A DNA stretch of 64,000 bases from Saccopteryx bilineata (Eukaryota > Chordata > Mammalia > Chiroptera > Emballonuridae), in the NCBI RefSeq assembly GCF_036850765.1, contig NC_089490.1, forward strand, positions 292,374,982-292,438,981, given 5' to 3'. The stretch's first letter is position 1. Each line of letters begins with the position of its first letter. The notes beneath the pieces were generated by a model. It was not told the DNA's origin. It saw only the letters and a program-made list of their open reading frames with translations, and ran no database searches. The position numbers and the translations under genes are program-made. This document shows, in pieces, positions 23,305 through 34,499 of the stretch.

Positions 23305-23990
23305 ATAAACTGTTCTAGGCATAGAGCAATGAATTAAACAAAGCAACTTACCTTCTAGATATAATGACAGAGGAAAAATAAACAAAACAAATAATTATAA
23401 AAAGTGTGTTATAGTAATGTAATATGCTAATAATAGATAAAGCTGAAGGGAGTTATGAGTGAGTTAGTAGGATTTTAATGAAAACAGCTTTCCAAAAAAA
23501 AGAACTAACACAATGTAAATCTTTGGTAAGGAGGATTTGGGGGAGAAAGTGTGCACATTTGAGAAGCCTTCCAGTCACAGAAAGGAACTAAGCATACCTA
23601 CAGTTGAGTCAACAGGGGGAGAGGTATAGACTCAGAGGTCAAGGAGGTGGAAGGCTGCCAGAACCTTAAAAGCCATGAAAGAAAGTTTTAACCTTCATGA
23701 TACTGGAATCTTGTGAGGATTTGCTACAGGACAATCATGGCATAATATTAAATGTGTATTTCCAGCTGGCATATGAAAAATAGACTTAACAAGGCAAAAA
23801 AGAACACAAATAAAATGCTAGGAAGGTGATTGATAATCCTGATACAAGAATGTTCTAACTGGTTTACAATTAATAAAAGTGGAAGAGGTAGGAATAAATC
23901 CCAGGCTTTGACTCGAACAACAGATTTAGAGTTGCCATTTACTGATGAGAGGCACTGGAGGAGCTCATGTTGTGTGTGGGAGTAGAAATA
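23305..23990 (-). mobile_element. L2 LINE fragment, about 690 bp
   Basis: Runs from TTCTAGGCATAGAGCAATGA (3'UTR side) through TTTGAGAAGCCTTCCAGTCA, AACCTTAAAAGCCATGAAAG and AGAGTTGCCATTTACTGATG AGA. The last part is antisense to the L2 ORF2 stretch encoding FPISVNGNS. The longest L2 piece in the window. Confidence 0.65.
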
Positions 23991-24644
23991 TAATAGATCT
24001 GTAATATATAATTATAGTCTTTCTTTTCTTCAAATTGAAATTATTGATTAAGTCATTATATAATTATATTCTATTAAGGTACAATAAAAGAATATGCATT
24101 TGTTTAGGAAACTATAAATGAGATTTGAGAAGGTCACTGTAAACTATTACATCAACCATTTTAAATGTGTATCGTAAGTACATTCACAGTTTATTATGTG
24201 TTAATCTGGATTTTGTAGTAGAGGCTGTGGTACTCCATGCATATCTCATTGAAAAAGCCATCTACTTACCGACCAGCTACTAGGAATTTGGTTGCTAACT
24301 GCTTAGAGATACTGCACCCTTTGAGAATTTTCTTGGACTGATGAGAACCACCAAGCTAAAGATGTCGCTCCACTTACCACCATAGTCAATGACACTGAGG
24401 AACAAATAGCCAAAACCCTTGCCTCAAGGTAGGTTAATTCTTATTCTATTTTATTCTCAGAGTCTTCTCTCTGTAATATCAGGCTAGACTCTACCCAAGA
24501 CCTGTATATTTTCCCCCTCCTATCATATTTTTCCCCTCCTCTCTCCTGTTTTATTCCCTCCTTTACGCTATCCTCTTGAGAAGTACATTTTTACTTAATC
24601 AGTTGTATAAAATCCAAATCATAGCCTGATTCTAGGAAACTTTC
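23991..24644. other. Intron 1, no gene or identifiable repeat
   Basis: Unique-looking. A CT-rich patch lies at 24510-24560. Confidence 0.5.
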
Positions 24645-24688
24645 TATATATATATGTGTAGATAGATATAGATAGATAGATGATAGAT

Positions 24689-24723
<35 letters not shown>
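24645..24723 (+). repeat. (GATA)n microsatellite
   Basis: ATAGATAG units with two TGATAGATGA interruptions after a short TATATATA run. Confidence 0.95.
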
Positions 24724-24759
24724 GTATAGTTTGAATGAGCATCTACTCTATTAGTGAGT

Positions 24760-24843
24760 AGTGAGTCATTCAGTTTCTCTTCAAATGTTTATCTAATGCT
24801 GACTATTGCCAGGCACACAGAACACTTTAGGTGCTAGGGATAC

Positions 24844-24882
<39 letters not shown>

Positions 24883-25195
24883 GTACACACCCTCAGACTC
24901 ACAACTCACACACAAAGACTCCTACTATTTACATTAAATCTGGAACAAACACTATTTAACAAACATAATTAATATGAAAACAGACAGTATAATGTATTCA
25001 GTACTGAAAAAAGCAGAGCAAAATAGTTGGATTTAAATATAGGGGCATGGAGAAGAGAAGGAAAGAAAGGGAAATTCCATGTTAACTTTACTGAGGAGTT
25101 ACTTGGCTAAATGTTTGAAGAAAGGGGAGCTATTCAAATAGACATGTGGAGGAGGTGTTTTCAGTTAGAGTAAGGCGAGAGCAAAAGTCCTACCT
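24760..25195 (-). mobile_element. L2 LINE 3' fragment split by a CA repeat
   Basis: AAATGTTTATCTAATGCTGA ..TGCCAGGCACACAGAACACT ..GGTGCTAGGGATACA is the L2 3'UTR complement. It is interrupted by (CA)n, then continues with AAATGTTTGAAGAAAGGGGA GC and AGGCGAGAGCAAAAGTCC. Confidence 0.65.
24845..24881 (+). repeat. (AC)n microsatellite
   Basis: About 18 uninterrupted AC units, lying inside an L2 fragment. Confidence 0.95.
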
Positions 25196-25424
25196 GGCTT
25201 ATCTTAGATCTCAATGAGACCCAGGCTTTTCTATTTTCATGGGCTGATAGTTTCTTTTGTGGGATATCTCTCTTAAAAACTAAATGATTCCTTATCCATT
25301 TGACTTCATTCATTTTCATGGGTTATGGGACACTTTGTAGATTTTTTTTCTATTTTAATATAGTTCTTAGACTACTCCACATATTTTGCTATTTCTACTT
25401 GATTATAGACTTCTTCATTTGTAT

Positions 25425-25550
25425 CAATAGGTACAGAAAAAGCATTTGATAAAATCTAGTATCCATTTATGATAACACTTCTCACTAAAGTGAGAATAAG
25501 AGGGAACATTTCTAAACATAATAAAGGCCATATATGTATCTATATAACTG
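25425..25550 (+). mobile_element. L1 ORF2 reverse-transcriptase fragment
   Basis: GGTACAGAAAAAGCATTTGA TAAAATCTAG followed by ATCCATTTATGATAACACTT corresponds to the L1 stretch encoding DAEKAFDKI..HPFMI. Short, diverged, non-coding. Confidence 0.65.
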
Positions 25551-25592
25551 AAACTTAAAATTCTTACTATTAAGGAAGTTGATTTATACATA

Positions 25593-25801
25593 CAGTCAGT
25601 GCCCAGGTTGCAGATGCGCTAGGTTCTGTAGGTTTGTTCTTCAGTTTAAATTATATGTAAATTGGAACAGATATATTTACCTAAAATGCAACTTAGATGT
25701 TTTTCTTAAATAATATTTATTTTTACCTTTCTGTGAACATAAATACTTAAACATTTTTGAACCTACAGAACCTATCTTATTAATAACCTGGGGACTGCCT
25801 G
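25593..25801. mobile_element. Tc1/mariner (Tigger-like) MITE, 209 bp
   Basis: Inverted ends read CAGTCAGTGCCCAGGTT and, from the other side, CAGGCAGTCCCCAGGTT. They are followed on both arms by AGGTTCTGTAGGTT. TA lies immediately outside each end (25591-25592 and 25802-25803). It sits next to an L1 fragment. Confidence 0.75.
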
Positions 25802-26548
25802 TATATGTTATTTTTTTTAGAATTCAAACAGAAAATACTTGTGATACAAAAGGATACTATATGAGGTACACTCGTCATTAATTATAAAATTATATATAAA
25901 TAATGAATATTTGATTTAAGTATTTTTCTCAAAAAGTCTATTATTATTTAAATATATATATATGCACATATATTTATTTTCCTCAGCCTATCTTAATGAA
26001 AACACCAATATAATTATGTTTGTATACTTGAAATATACTGTAAAATACTGTGAGAGCTCTGGTGAAGATTTATTGGTACTAATGCCAACTTAAATGTTGA
26101 TATAGCAAAAACCATGGTAATCTTTTCAGTTAGTGCTACACAGTCATAGCGTAACATAAATCTAGCGCACTCTTTAGCAACATCGTAGTGGTTCTCCAGA
26201 TTATTTAATTTTATCAGTCAAATACAATCTAAAAAGCCCCCAAAGTGAAATAAGCAAGTACCATCAAATATCCCTAGGATTCAGATTTCAAATACTAACT
26301 GAACTTTAAAAATCTTTTTGGTATAAAAATTCATTAGCATGTTTACCTTTATAAGTCATCTATTCAAGCACGATACAGTTACAAAATGATTTCCTTAGTA
26401 TCTCATTGTCAGACATTGACATTAAAAATCCTGTGTTTATTTCACCTGCAAAACCCATCAGAAAATAAACTCACATATGATAGATACTAATTAATACATT
26501 TATTTTATCTGGAAGGTCCATCTGAAAATTAAGTCACATATGAGAATA
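25802..26548. other. Intron 1, no gene or identifiable repeat
   Basis: AT-rich. Nothing recognised between the Tigger-like and mariner-like MITEs. Confidence 0.5.
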
Positions 26549-26667
26549 CGGGATGTGACAAACATAGGTTTACATAAGTGAATATGCAAAACAGGTTATT
26601 CTTGTATTATTATTAATTATTGAATTGTTTTTATATGAACTACTGTAAACCTACTTTTGTCACACCC
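26549..26667. mobile_element. Palindromic mariner-type MITE, 119 bp
   Basis: Left end GGGATGTGACAAACATAGG TTTACA is mirrored by the right end TGTAAACCTACTTTTGTCAC ACCC. TA dinucleotides flank it at 26547-26548 and 26668-26669. An AT-rich TATTATTATTAATTATTG core separates the arms. I recall similar TGGGGCAAAAGTAGGTTTAC elements as common in bats. Confidence 0.75.
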
Positions 26668-26719
26668 TATTTAACAATAAATCTTATGGATGGAAGTAAA
26701 ATGAAGATATAGTAACATA

Positions 26720-26805
26720 AAAGTCAGTTATTATTGTAATAGCATTTATAAAGTGCATGTTATAAATATAGACAAATCACTGTTCTAAGTGCCTTATAAT
26801 TTGTG
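26720..26805 (-). mobile_element. MIR SINE, first half (split)
   Basis: GCATTTATAAAGTGCATGTT and ATCACTGTTCTAAGTGCCTT A match the MIR 3' complement. The other half resumes at about 27160, after a roughly 350-bp insertion. Confidence 0.55.
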
Positions 26806-27150
26806 GCAGCCATTAATTCTCTTCCCAAATATCCTGTGACTCCATGCCTCCCCTTTCCTAGTCTATTGGGATTATGCTTGAAGCTCTGTGAGGCTATTTG
26901 GCCAGGGAAGTTTAAGTGTATCTGATGTATGTTCTTCCTGGAAGTAAAAGTTTGTGAACTGTTCCATGATGCTATCACTGTCCCTTTTCTTTTACCATAT
27001 TAAATATCAAACTTCTGAGCCTAGAACCCAAAATGATGACAAGAATCTGCTCCATACTCCTACCAACCAACTTGTGATAAATATATAGTGCAAGACAAAA
27101 AAGAAACATTTTTACAACTTCACTGAACACCCTAGTCCTTTTGACTGATA
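26806..27150 (+). mobile_element. Possible MaLR-type solo LTR inserted in MIR
   Basis: This segment separates two halves of one MIR, so it is an insertion. Its right part (GCCTAGAACCCAAAATGATG ..GATAAATATAT..GAAACATTTTTAC) loosely resembles the end of a mammalian LTR with AAATAAACCTTTGTTG. Identity uncertain. Confidence 0.35.
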
Positions 27151-27159
27151 CAATATATC

Positions 27160-27345
27160 TTAAATCACATAACAGTCACGAAACCACTTGATGAAGTTTT
27201 TATCATTCCCATTTCATACATGAAAAACATAAAAGTACTGAGTGCTTAAATATATTTCCCAAGATAACTATCTGTTAGGTGATGAGGAACAAAATGAAAA
27301 TCAGCTCTGAGAGCTGATTGCTGGTACCTGCCTGGCACTAAAAGC
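27160..27345 (-). mobile_element. MIR SINE, second half (split)
   Basis: ATCACATAACAGTCACGAAA, ATCATTCCCATTTCATACAT GAAAAAC and TTCCCAAGATAACTATCTG continue the MIR complement begun at 26720. Confidence 0.55.
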
Positions 27346-28755
27346 TATGATATGATTTTCTCTACTGAACATAAATGATTTAACAGAATGTCAGCATCAG
27401 ATAAGCCACCTCAACAGCTGTGAGGTGGCTAGACAAAAGCAGAGGTTCTAGGTATCTCCCAAAATGACCAAATATCTTCCTTTCCTAGTTACTACTCCCT
27501 TATAAAAGTCAAGTTCAAACTTTTCCCAGCTTTCTAAACAGAAACTAATACACATCTACAAAACAGCCCTGGTTTCCTGTTATTCCCCAATCAAGTACTG
27601 ATCCCTGCTTTATAAGTACTTCCTAAATGTTCCAGGGTATTTCCAACCCCTACAATAAGCCTATCATCACTCTGTCTGACCATAATACCCCAAAGTTCCC
27701 TTTGATGGGCAGTATGCTTTGTTGCAGGAAGTCAATATACCTAATTTTGACTGCAGCTGTGTTCCTAGTGATCTTTTGTGCATTAGGCTTTTACATTGGT
27801 AGCTGAAATTTAAATTTAGGGAGTCTGACTGACTCTAGCACCCATGACATACCCACTATATTATAATCCAAATAAAGCAATATAAATTTTGAAAATTAAA
27901 AGCAATTAATATAGGTCAGTTTCTTTCTTAAAGAGATTCTTTAATAGACAGTTTTGCTAAATATTTCAAGTGATCTGCTTAAAACAACATATCAAAGAAA
28001 AGTAGTAAAACAGTAAATTTTCACTGAACTTATTAGTTTATATAATACGAATTTATGAGAAAAAACTATTAAGGAATAGATTTAGTTCCCACCCTATCGC
28101 CAATATCATGTACAGACTGTTGAATCAATCATACTCCGTGCTCACATCATAATTACTGTTTGTTCATACAAGGGACTTGTTTTATCGATTGAATTTTATC
28201 TCCATCAGCCCTTCTCAAGTACCCCAATTTTCCCAAGGATTTTTCAATAAAAACCTGGAAATCAGGTGTGTTTTACAATAAAAATTAATTATCCTTACAA
28301 TATATAGGGAGGTTAGTGTTAAAATCTGATCTGATTTGGAGAAGGAATAGCAGACTAAGAGTTCAAGTGATTCAGTGCCTTATCAGGTGAGATAAAAGAA
28401 AGCACCTAAATGTAGCAAAATATTTCAGTAATTTGAGTAAGCTGTCTTTCACTTTGCACATAATGCCCATAACTATATACCATTTTGAAAATATTACAAA
28501 ATTTAAAATGTTTAAATTTTAGTTAGAAATTTTATACTACACTGTGAAATACAGCAAAAATACTACACAACTGATTATCTCCATTGATCCAATGAATTTA
28601 AAGGGAGAATATTATTTTTACTTTAAATAATTGTGCTCTCACAGTGAACTTTTAGGTCAAAAGTGATATTTTCTTGGATGGAAGAGAAAGATCTAAAAAG
28701 TAAAAATGTAATCTCCTAAAATCAGGCCTTCCTGAAGCTCCTTACACTTCTTGCT
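27346..28755. other. Intron 1, no gene or identifiable repeat
   Basis: Contains a short perfect inverted repeat, AGCCACCTCAACAGCTGTGA GGTGGCT, at about 27404-27430. Otherwise unremarkable. Confidence 0.55.
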
Positions 28756-28765
28756 ATGAATCCCT

Positions 28766-29160
28766 TTTTTTTTTTTTTTTTTTTTTTCTGAAGCTGGAAA
28801 CGGGGAGAGACAGACAGACTCCCGCATGCGCCCCACTGGGATCCACCCGGCACGCCCACCATGGGGCAAAGCTCTGCCCACCAGGGGGTGATGCTCTGCC
28901 CCTCGGGGGCATCGCTCTGCCGCGACCAGAGCCACTCTAGCGCCTGGGGCGGAGGCCAAGGAGCCATCCCCAGCGCCCAGGCCATCTTTGCTCGAATGGA
29001 GCCTTGGCTGCGGGAGGGGAAGAGAGAGACAGAGAGGAAGGAGGGGTGGGGGTGGAGAGGCAAATGGGCGCTTCCCCCCCTGTGTGCCCTGTCCGGAACC
29101 GAACCCGGGTCCCCCGCACACCAGGCCGACGCTCTACCGCTGAGCCAACCGGCCAGGGCC
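28766..29160 (-). mobile_element. VES-type bat SINE, youngest copy
   Basis: Full length and markedly GC-rich, with many intact CpGs (CCGCATGCGCC; GAACCCGGGTCCCCCGC). It ends in a poly-T (28766-28788 on plus, the A-tail). Perfect duplications ATGAATCCCT lie at 28756-28765 and 29161-29170. The open frames across 28.7-29.2 kb on both strands are products of this SINE. Confidence 0.95.
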
Positions 29161-29170
29161 ATGAATCCCT

Positions 29171-30917
29171 CTCTTTATGAAACTCATTTGTTTGCCACAT
29201 AGTAAGACTATTTGATTTATTTTATTTTATGCTTGTTGCTTAAACAGATCATTAAGCATCAGAGATATGCTATACTTAATTAAGTATATATTCTTCAGAC
29301 CCCCCCCCAAAGTCCTCAAATATTTGCCTCTTAAAAGAAGGTGCCTGTTACTAAATGTAAATTCTAAAATATATACTTGGGTTTCTTGTACATTAATAGT
29401 AATTTTAGGAATTATTTAACTCATATTTCTATTGCATAACATTATAACTTTATAGCTGCCAAACCCTTGACACAGCTGTCTTATCTAATAGAATTCGCCT
29501 TATTAAGCATATAAGGGTTGCCTGTGTCAACATTGAGATGCAGAACTTTCAGTGTGTCATTATCTCCTGATAATAACTTAGTGAAAAGTCATTTTTAGTT
29601 CAGGATTTTGTCATCTTAATCTACTAAGACAACATTATCATCTGAATTAATGTAGGTAAATAGACAAAGGGACTATATAGGTAAAGACAGATACAACTTC
29701 ATATATATAATTTGAAGCTTTATATAATTTTTATTACTAAGATCATCTATCCTTAATATTTCTATATATATATTATTGGTTTTGAACAATTTATTTTTCC
29801 TTACTTGTAACCATCTTCATAAATATATACTGTAGCATCCCAATAAATCTCTAACAAATAGTACTGGCATATGAGTACATACTATTAATAGAATTTATCT
29901 TAGATTTCCAAAAATATAGATGTAATATCAAGTATGCATTTTAGCCATGCATTCACAAGTCATTTCTATGACACAGTGCTGGAATCAAAAGAGGAGAGGA
30001 ATGAAAGTGAGATTGTTGTTTGATTAAAAATACAGAACTCATCAAAAATGTAACAATGTCAGCATAAACAATTATAAGACTTACATACAAAGAGTTTAAT
30101 CACTGTGTATACTAGAGTTTGCCATCAATTCAGAAAGGGAACACATTTGGTCAATATACTTTAAAAATGTATGTGCTACTCATTTTATATGATAAGAATG
30201 CTTATTTAAGTTGTGAACTTGGAGCTTTTCAATAATTGCATTTAAAATTCTGAGAATTTGGTTTTATTCATTTGGGGAGAAAGCTTAGCATGATTAGTTA
30301 TATAATTTCCTTCTAAATAGTAGTTTTAAATCCAGCATAATTTAAATTCAATGTGGAAATTATCCATGAAATTAAATTCTTGTTTTCTTCAATAAACTGT
30401 TAAAAATTATAGTAAGAGTCAAAAACGTAAATAACGTTTACTTATGAAATTTTGGTGAGACTGAGAGAAAAATTAGGGAAGCAAATAAAGATTTCAAAGA
30501 AAACATTGTTGTTTAATCCACCAAGAAGGAAATAAATTTTTAATCCACTTAAACCCTGATAGTTTTCAAAATGTATTCAGATCACTTACTTTCAGTTGCC
30601 ATAGTGTTATCAAGTTCTATTAATTTCTTCTACTTTGATTTCCTTTTTTGCTGCATGACAAGCTTTAAATTTAATAAGTACAAGACTCATCACCTTAAAA
30701 CTATTCATATCTTGCTATTCTTCCTCATTCTAGTTTTTCTTTGATTCTGACATACATATTATATAAGAATGTTTCTCAGATATATGTTATCTTCACTGAA
30801 CATATTAAATACATATAATTTAAGTAATTTTTATATTTTCCTAAAATTAGTTAATACAAATAGTAAAATATATTTTTAACTCTTGGGTAATTATTATTAG
30901 GGGCAAAATGTTATTTT
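29171..30917. other. Intron 1, no gene or identifiable repeat
   Basis: AT-rich unique-looking DNA. A C9 run lies at about 29300-29308. Confidence 0.55.
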
Positions 30918-30988
30918 CAGCCCCAGATGGGGGTCGCTGAGTGGATCCCAGTTGAGGCACATGTGGGAGTCTATCTCCCATCCTCTCA
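30918..30988 (+). mobile_element. VES-type SINE, 3' fragment
   Basis: TCAGCCCCAGATGGGGGTCG, GGATCCCAGTTGAGGCACAT GTGGGAGTCTATCTCC and CCTCTCATT match the last third of the long SINE at 39081. Confidence 0.6.
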
Positions 30989-30990
30989 TT

Positions 30991-31065
30991 GAAATTATAT
31001 ATATATATTTGAAATTATATATATATATTTAATTATATATATATTATATATATAATTGATAAATT
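30991..31065. repeat. AT-rich tandem and palindromic repeat
   Basis: A perfect 20-bp unit beginning GAAATTATAT occurs twice (30991-31010 and 31011-31030), followed by TATATA palindromes. Confidence 0.85.
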
Positions 31066-31850
31066 ATCAACATTTTTAGCTTCTCTTATTATAAGGTGTG
31101 ATTTCTCTTTATGAAAGCTCTTTCTATTCTCAAGAAGTCTTATAAATCAAGTAGATATACGTTAAATGACTGCCTGGCGCTTTCTTTGGAAAATCCAATT
31201 GCTTGTATATCAATGTTATTAGATTATGTTATTTGACTTTTTAATCTTTTCCCATAGTCTAGGGTGGACTGAGGATTCTGTATTCCCAAATAACGATTAG
31301 TGTCAAGGTCATACATATTGGTTAGAGAAATGCTCACCAACTACAAGGCATGAGCAAAGGATGAGAATGGCCGCAAGGAAGTCCTAGAAAGCTGCCTGGA
31401 CTGTGAAATTTAGACTTAGCAGTGATGTACTGCATGTCAGTTTTTTCTTCCTGATGCCACTGTTCTTTAGCATCATCCTCATGTTTTTTTTTTTATCATT
31501 TTATAAAGGGTGAAAGATTATCTGGTTATTAATGATTATTCAGTTCTAGTGTTAGGAGAGCTAAGGGAAATTAAAAAGATCCTACTCAGGGTTAAGCATT
31601 GAGATTAGCTGAGACTTGAAGAAACCTCCTAAGCAAGTGCTCATAGGTGAAATCCAGCTCATGGCAAAGCTTTCACAAAATTTTTTTAAATTTCTACTTC
31701 TTCAACAGAACTCACAGAAAAATTAGTACTGATATGGTGGAGTCAACTCAAAATTATCTGGGTATAAAACTGTCCGTTCAATAAAGGAAATTGAAAATAA
31801 TACATAAATAAACACAGAGTAGATTTTTATATTAAGTCATTGGAAACAAC
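31066..31850. other. Intron 1, no gene or identifiable repeat
   Basis: Nothing recognised. The 31250-31450 part is slightly less AT-rich. Confidence 0.5.
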
Positions 31851-31867
31851 AATTATTAATATTCTTT

Positions 31868-32247
31868 ATTTTTTATTTTATTTATTTAATTTATTTAGTG
31901 ATTTTATTTATTTATTTTTTTACAGAGACAGAGAGAGAGTCAGAGAGAGGAATAGACAGGGACAGACAGACAGGTACGGAGAGATGATAAGCATCAATCA
32001 TTGGTTTTTCATTGCACATTGTGACACCTTAGTTGTTCATTGATTGCTTTCTCATATGTGCCTTGACTGTGAACCTTGAGCAGACTGAGTAACCCTTTTC
32101 TCGAGCCAGTGACATTGGGCTCAAGCTGGTGAGATTTTGCTCAAACCAGATGAGCCTGTGCTCAAGCTGGCAACCTTGGGGTCTCAAACCTAGATCTTCT
32201 GCATTCCAGTCTGACACTCTATCCATTGTGCCACCTCCTGGTCAGGC
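31868..32247 (-). mobile_element. VES-type SINE, GGTGGCGCAGTGG subtype
   Basis: The minus strand reads GCCTGACCAGGAGGTGGCAC A..GGATAGAG.., then the GAGGTCGCCAGCTTGAG-like repeats and AGCATCAATCAT region. Perfect 17-bp duplications (AATTATTAATATTCTTT) lie at 31851-31867 and 32248-32264. Confidence 0.92.
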
Positions 32248-32645
32248 AATTATTAATATTCTTTTAAATAAAATTAGTTGTTTTTAAAAATAGAAAATTT
32301 AGTAGAAGTCTCCTTTATACTTACAAAGATTTCTAATATTCATTTATCATATATGGACTTTGGAAAATATTTTCATATTTTTCAGTGGTCCAAATGGTTG
32401 TACTTCAAACCACCCATAAATTAGATAAATACATTAGAAGAAGTGTTGTTATCTTATTGGGATGTTGGATTTAGAAAGTAAACACAACTGGAATAGATGA
32501 GATAAAATTATATTTCTTTTTTACTTTCCTGTGGTAACATAATCTATTATCATTTATTTTTATAAATAGATAGATAAATTGATTTCTATAAATACTATTA
32601 GTATGACAAAATACAATTTAAAATAGTTTAATCTGGAAATGTGTC

Positions 32646-32957
32646 ATGTGTGTGTTTGTGTGTGTGACAGAGAGAGACACAGATAGGGACAGACAGGAAG
32701 AGAGAGAGGTGAGAAGCATCAATTCTTTGTTGCAGCACCTTAGTGGTTCATTGATTGCTTTCTCAATATGTGCATTCACCGAAGGGCTACAGTAGATTAA
32801 GTGACCCCTTGCTCAAGCCAGTGACCTTGGGCTCAAGCTGGTGAGCCTTGCTCAAACCAGATGAGCCCACACTCAAGCCGGCAACATTAGGGTTTCAAAC
32901 CTGAGTCTTCGTCGACCCATTCCGATGCTCTATCTGCTGAGCCACCACCTGGTCAGG
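32646..32957 (-). mobile_element. VES-type SINE, GGTGGCGCAGTGG subtype
   Basis: Same subtype as 31868-32247. Perfect 13-bp duplications CTGGAAATGTGTC lie at 32633-32645 and 32958-32970. The tail is a TG/GA-rich tract at 32646-32680. Confidence 0.9.
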
Positions 32958-33047
32958 CTGGAAATGTGTCTTAATTGACTATTATATTATTTTTAGCATA
33001 AATAATAATAATTAGTGTTAAAAACAATTTATTTTAAAATAGTCAAT

Positions 33048-33228
33048 ATTTTTTTAAACTTATCTATTAATTTGAGAGAGGGAGTAAGAGAGTGACATAT
33101 TAATTTGATTTTCCACTTACCTATGCATTCATTGGTTGTGTCTTGTATGTGCTCTGACTGAGGATTGAACTCACAACCTTGGCATATTGTAACGATGCCC
33201 TAACCAAGTAAGCAATGCAGACAGGACT
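33048..33228 (-). mobile_element. VES-type SINE, short subtype, diverged
   Basis: The minus strand keeps GAGTTCAATCCTCAGTCAGA GCACATACAAGACACAACC, TGAATGCATAGGTAAGTGG and the CT-rich tail. Confidence 0.7.
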
Positions 33229-34499
33229 GTTCATAATTTATAAAATAAAGTTAAACAACTTTCAATTGAGAAAACTTAAAATTGCCCCTTCACTTATATT
33301 TTTAGATACATAAAATGATAGCTTAACCACTTTTTTTCCTAGCAGGCAACAATTTTATCAATTATAATTAGATAGTTTATACTTATTACTATTAAATATT
33401 AAACAGTTTAATGCATATTCTTTAATTACTGAAATATAAATAAAATCTTATAACCAAACATAATAATTGGATTTAAGAATTTAGATTATTTTAGTGTTAA
33501 TAATAAACTTTTAAGTAATAATATTATAGAATACAATATATAATTATTTTAAGGTTTTATTACATATATGTATATATAAGCAGACATATGCACACATAAA
33601 TAACACACATATATATATTCAAGAGATTACACAAATATTTATATTATACAACTTTATGCATTATCTTCTATGTCATTATAGAATAACTGAAGAAGATATA
33701 TAAAAACCTCTAAAATAAAAATATATTAATTTATAATATCTGGTGTTCTATAATTTTTAAGGAATTTTGATTAAGTGTTCTAAAATAACTATTGCATAGT
33801 TTATAAAATAATTGAGCTTAAATATATTGTTTGGAGTATTTGTATTTAATATTTTTATAAAATGAAGTAAGTATCAATTCATTTTAAATAATATGTATTA
33901 AAACACTTTGCCAAATACATTTTTAACTTTAAAACAAAGTATTCAATAACTGAGCATTCAACTAATAAAAATATTACTACATGTAAATATGACTTTTTTA
34001 ATTCAAAAACTAATTAAAATGATTAATTTTATGCAGTTTAATAATGGAGTAAACCTTGTCTCAAATATTATATAGTTCTAGTAGAAATAAAAGCAAAATA
34101 GGGCATTTTCTTATATTTTAATATTACAATCTGAACCATCCAAAAGAGGGAGCTAAAGTATTGTGCTAAGTAACTTGGTTTTATGAATGTGAGTTTTGGA
34201 TTAGTTTCTCATATGAATTGCACTATGTGTTTTGATGTAAATTTAACTGGGTCTCATATGATTTATTAACTTTGACATATTAATGGACACTACTTAACTT
34301 ATGGCTATAAAGTTTTGTATTCTCTCAAAAGAAAAATATTTTTTCAGCATTCATAAGTTATAGAAAGTTAATTACAAAATTAAAAGTAACGTTAAGTAAC
34401 ATTTTTAATATTGGGTCTTATAAAGGAAGGGGAGGAATCACATAAGCTTCAAGTAACTTGAATCACATGATTTTTATTTATATTTAAATAAATGGATCA
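33229..34499. other. Intron 1, very AT-rich
   Basis: Long stretch with TATATA and AATAAT patches. No gene or nameable repeat. Confidence 0.6.

Noticed and set aside
28693..29202. Several open frames up to 146 codons on both strands
   Set aside because: They are entirely explained by the GC-rich VES SINE; the same translations recur at the other SINE copies.
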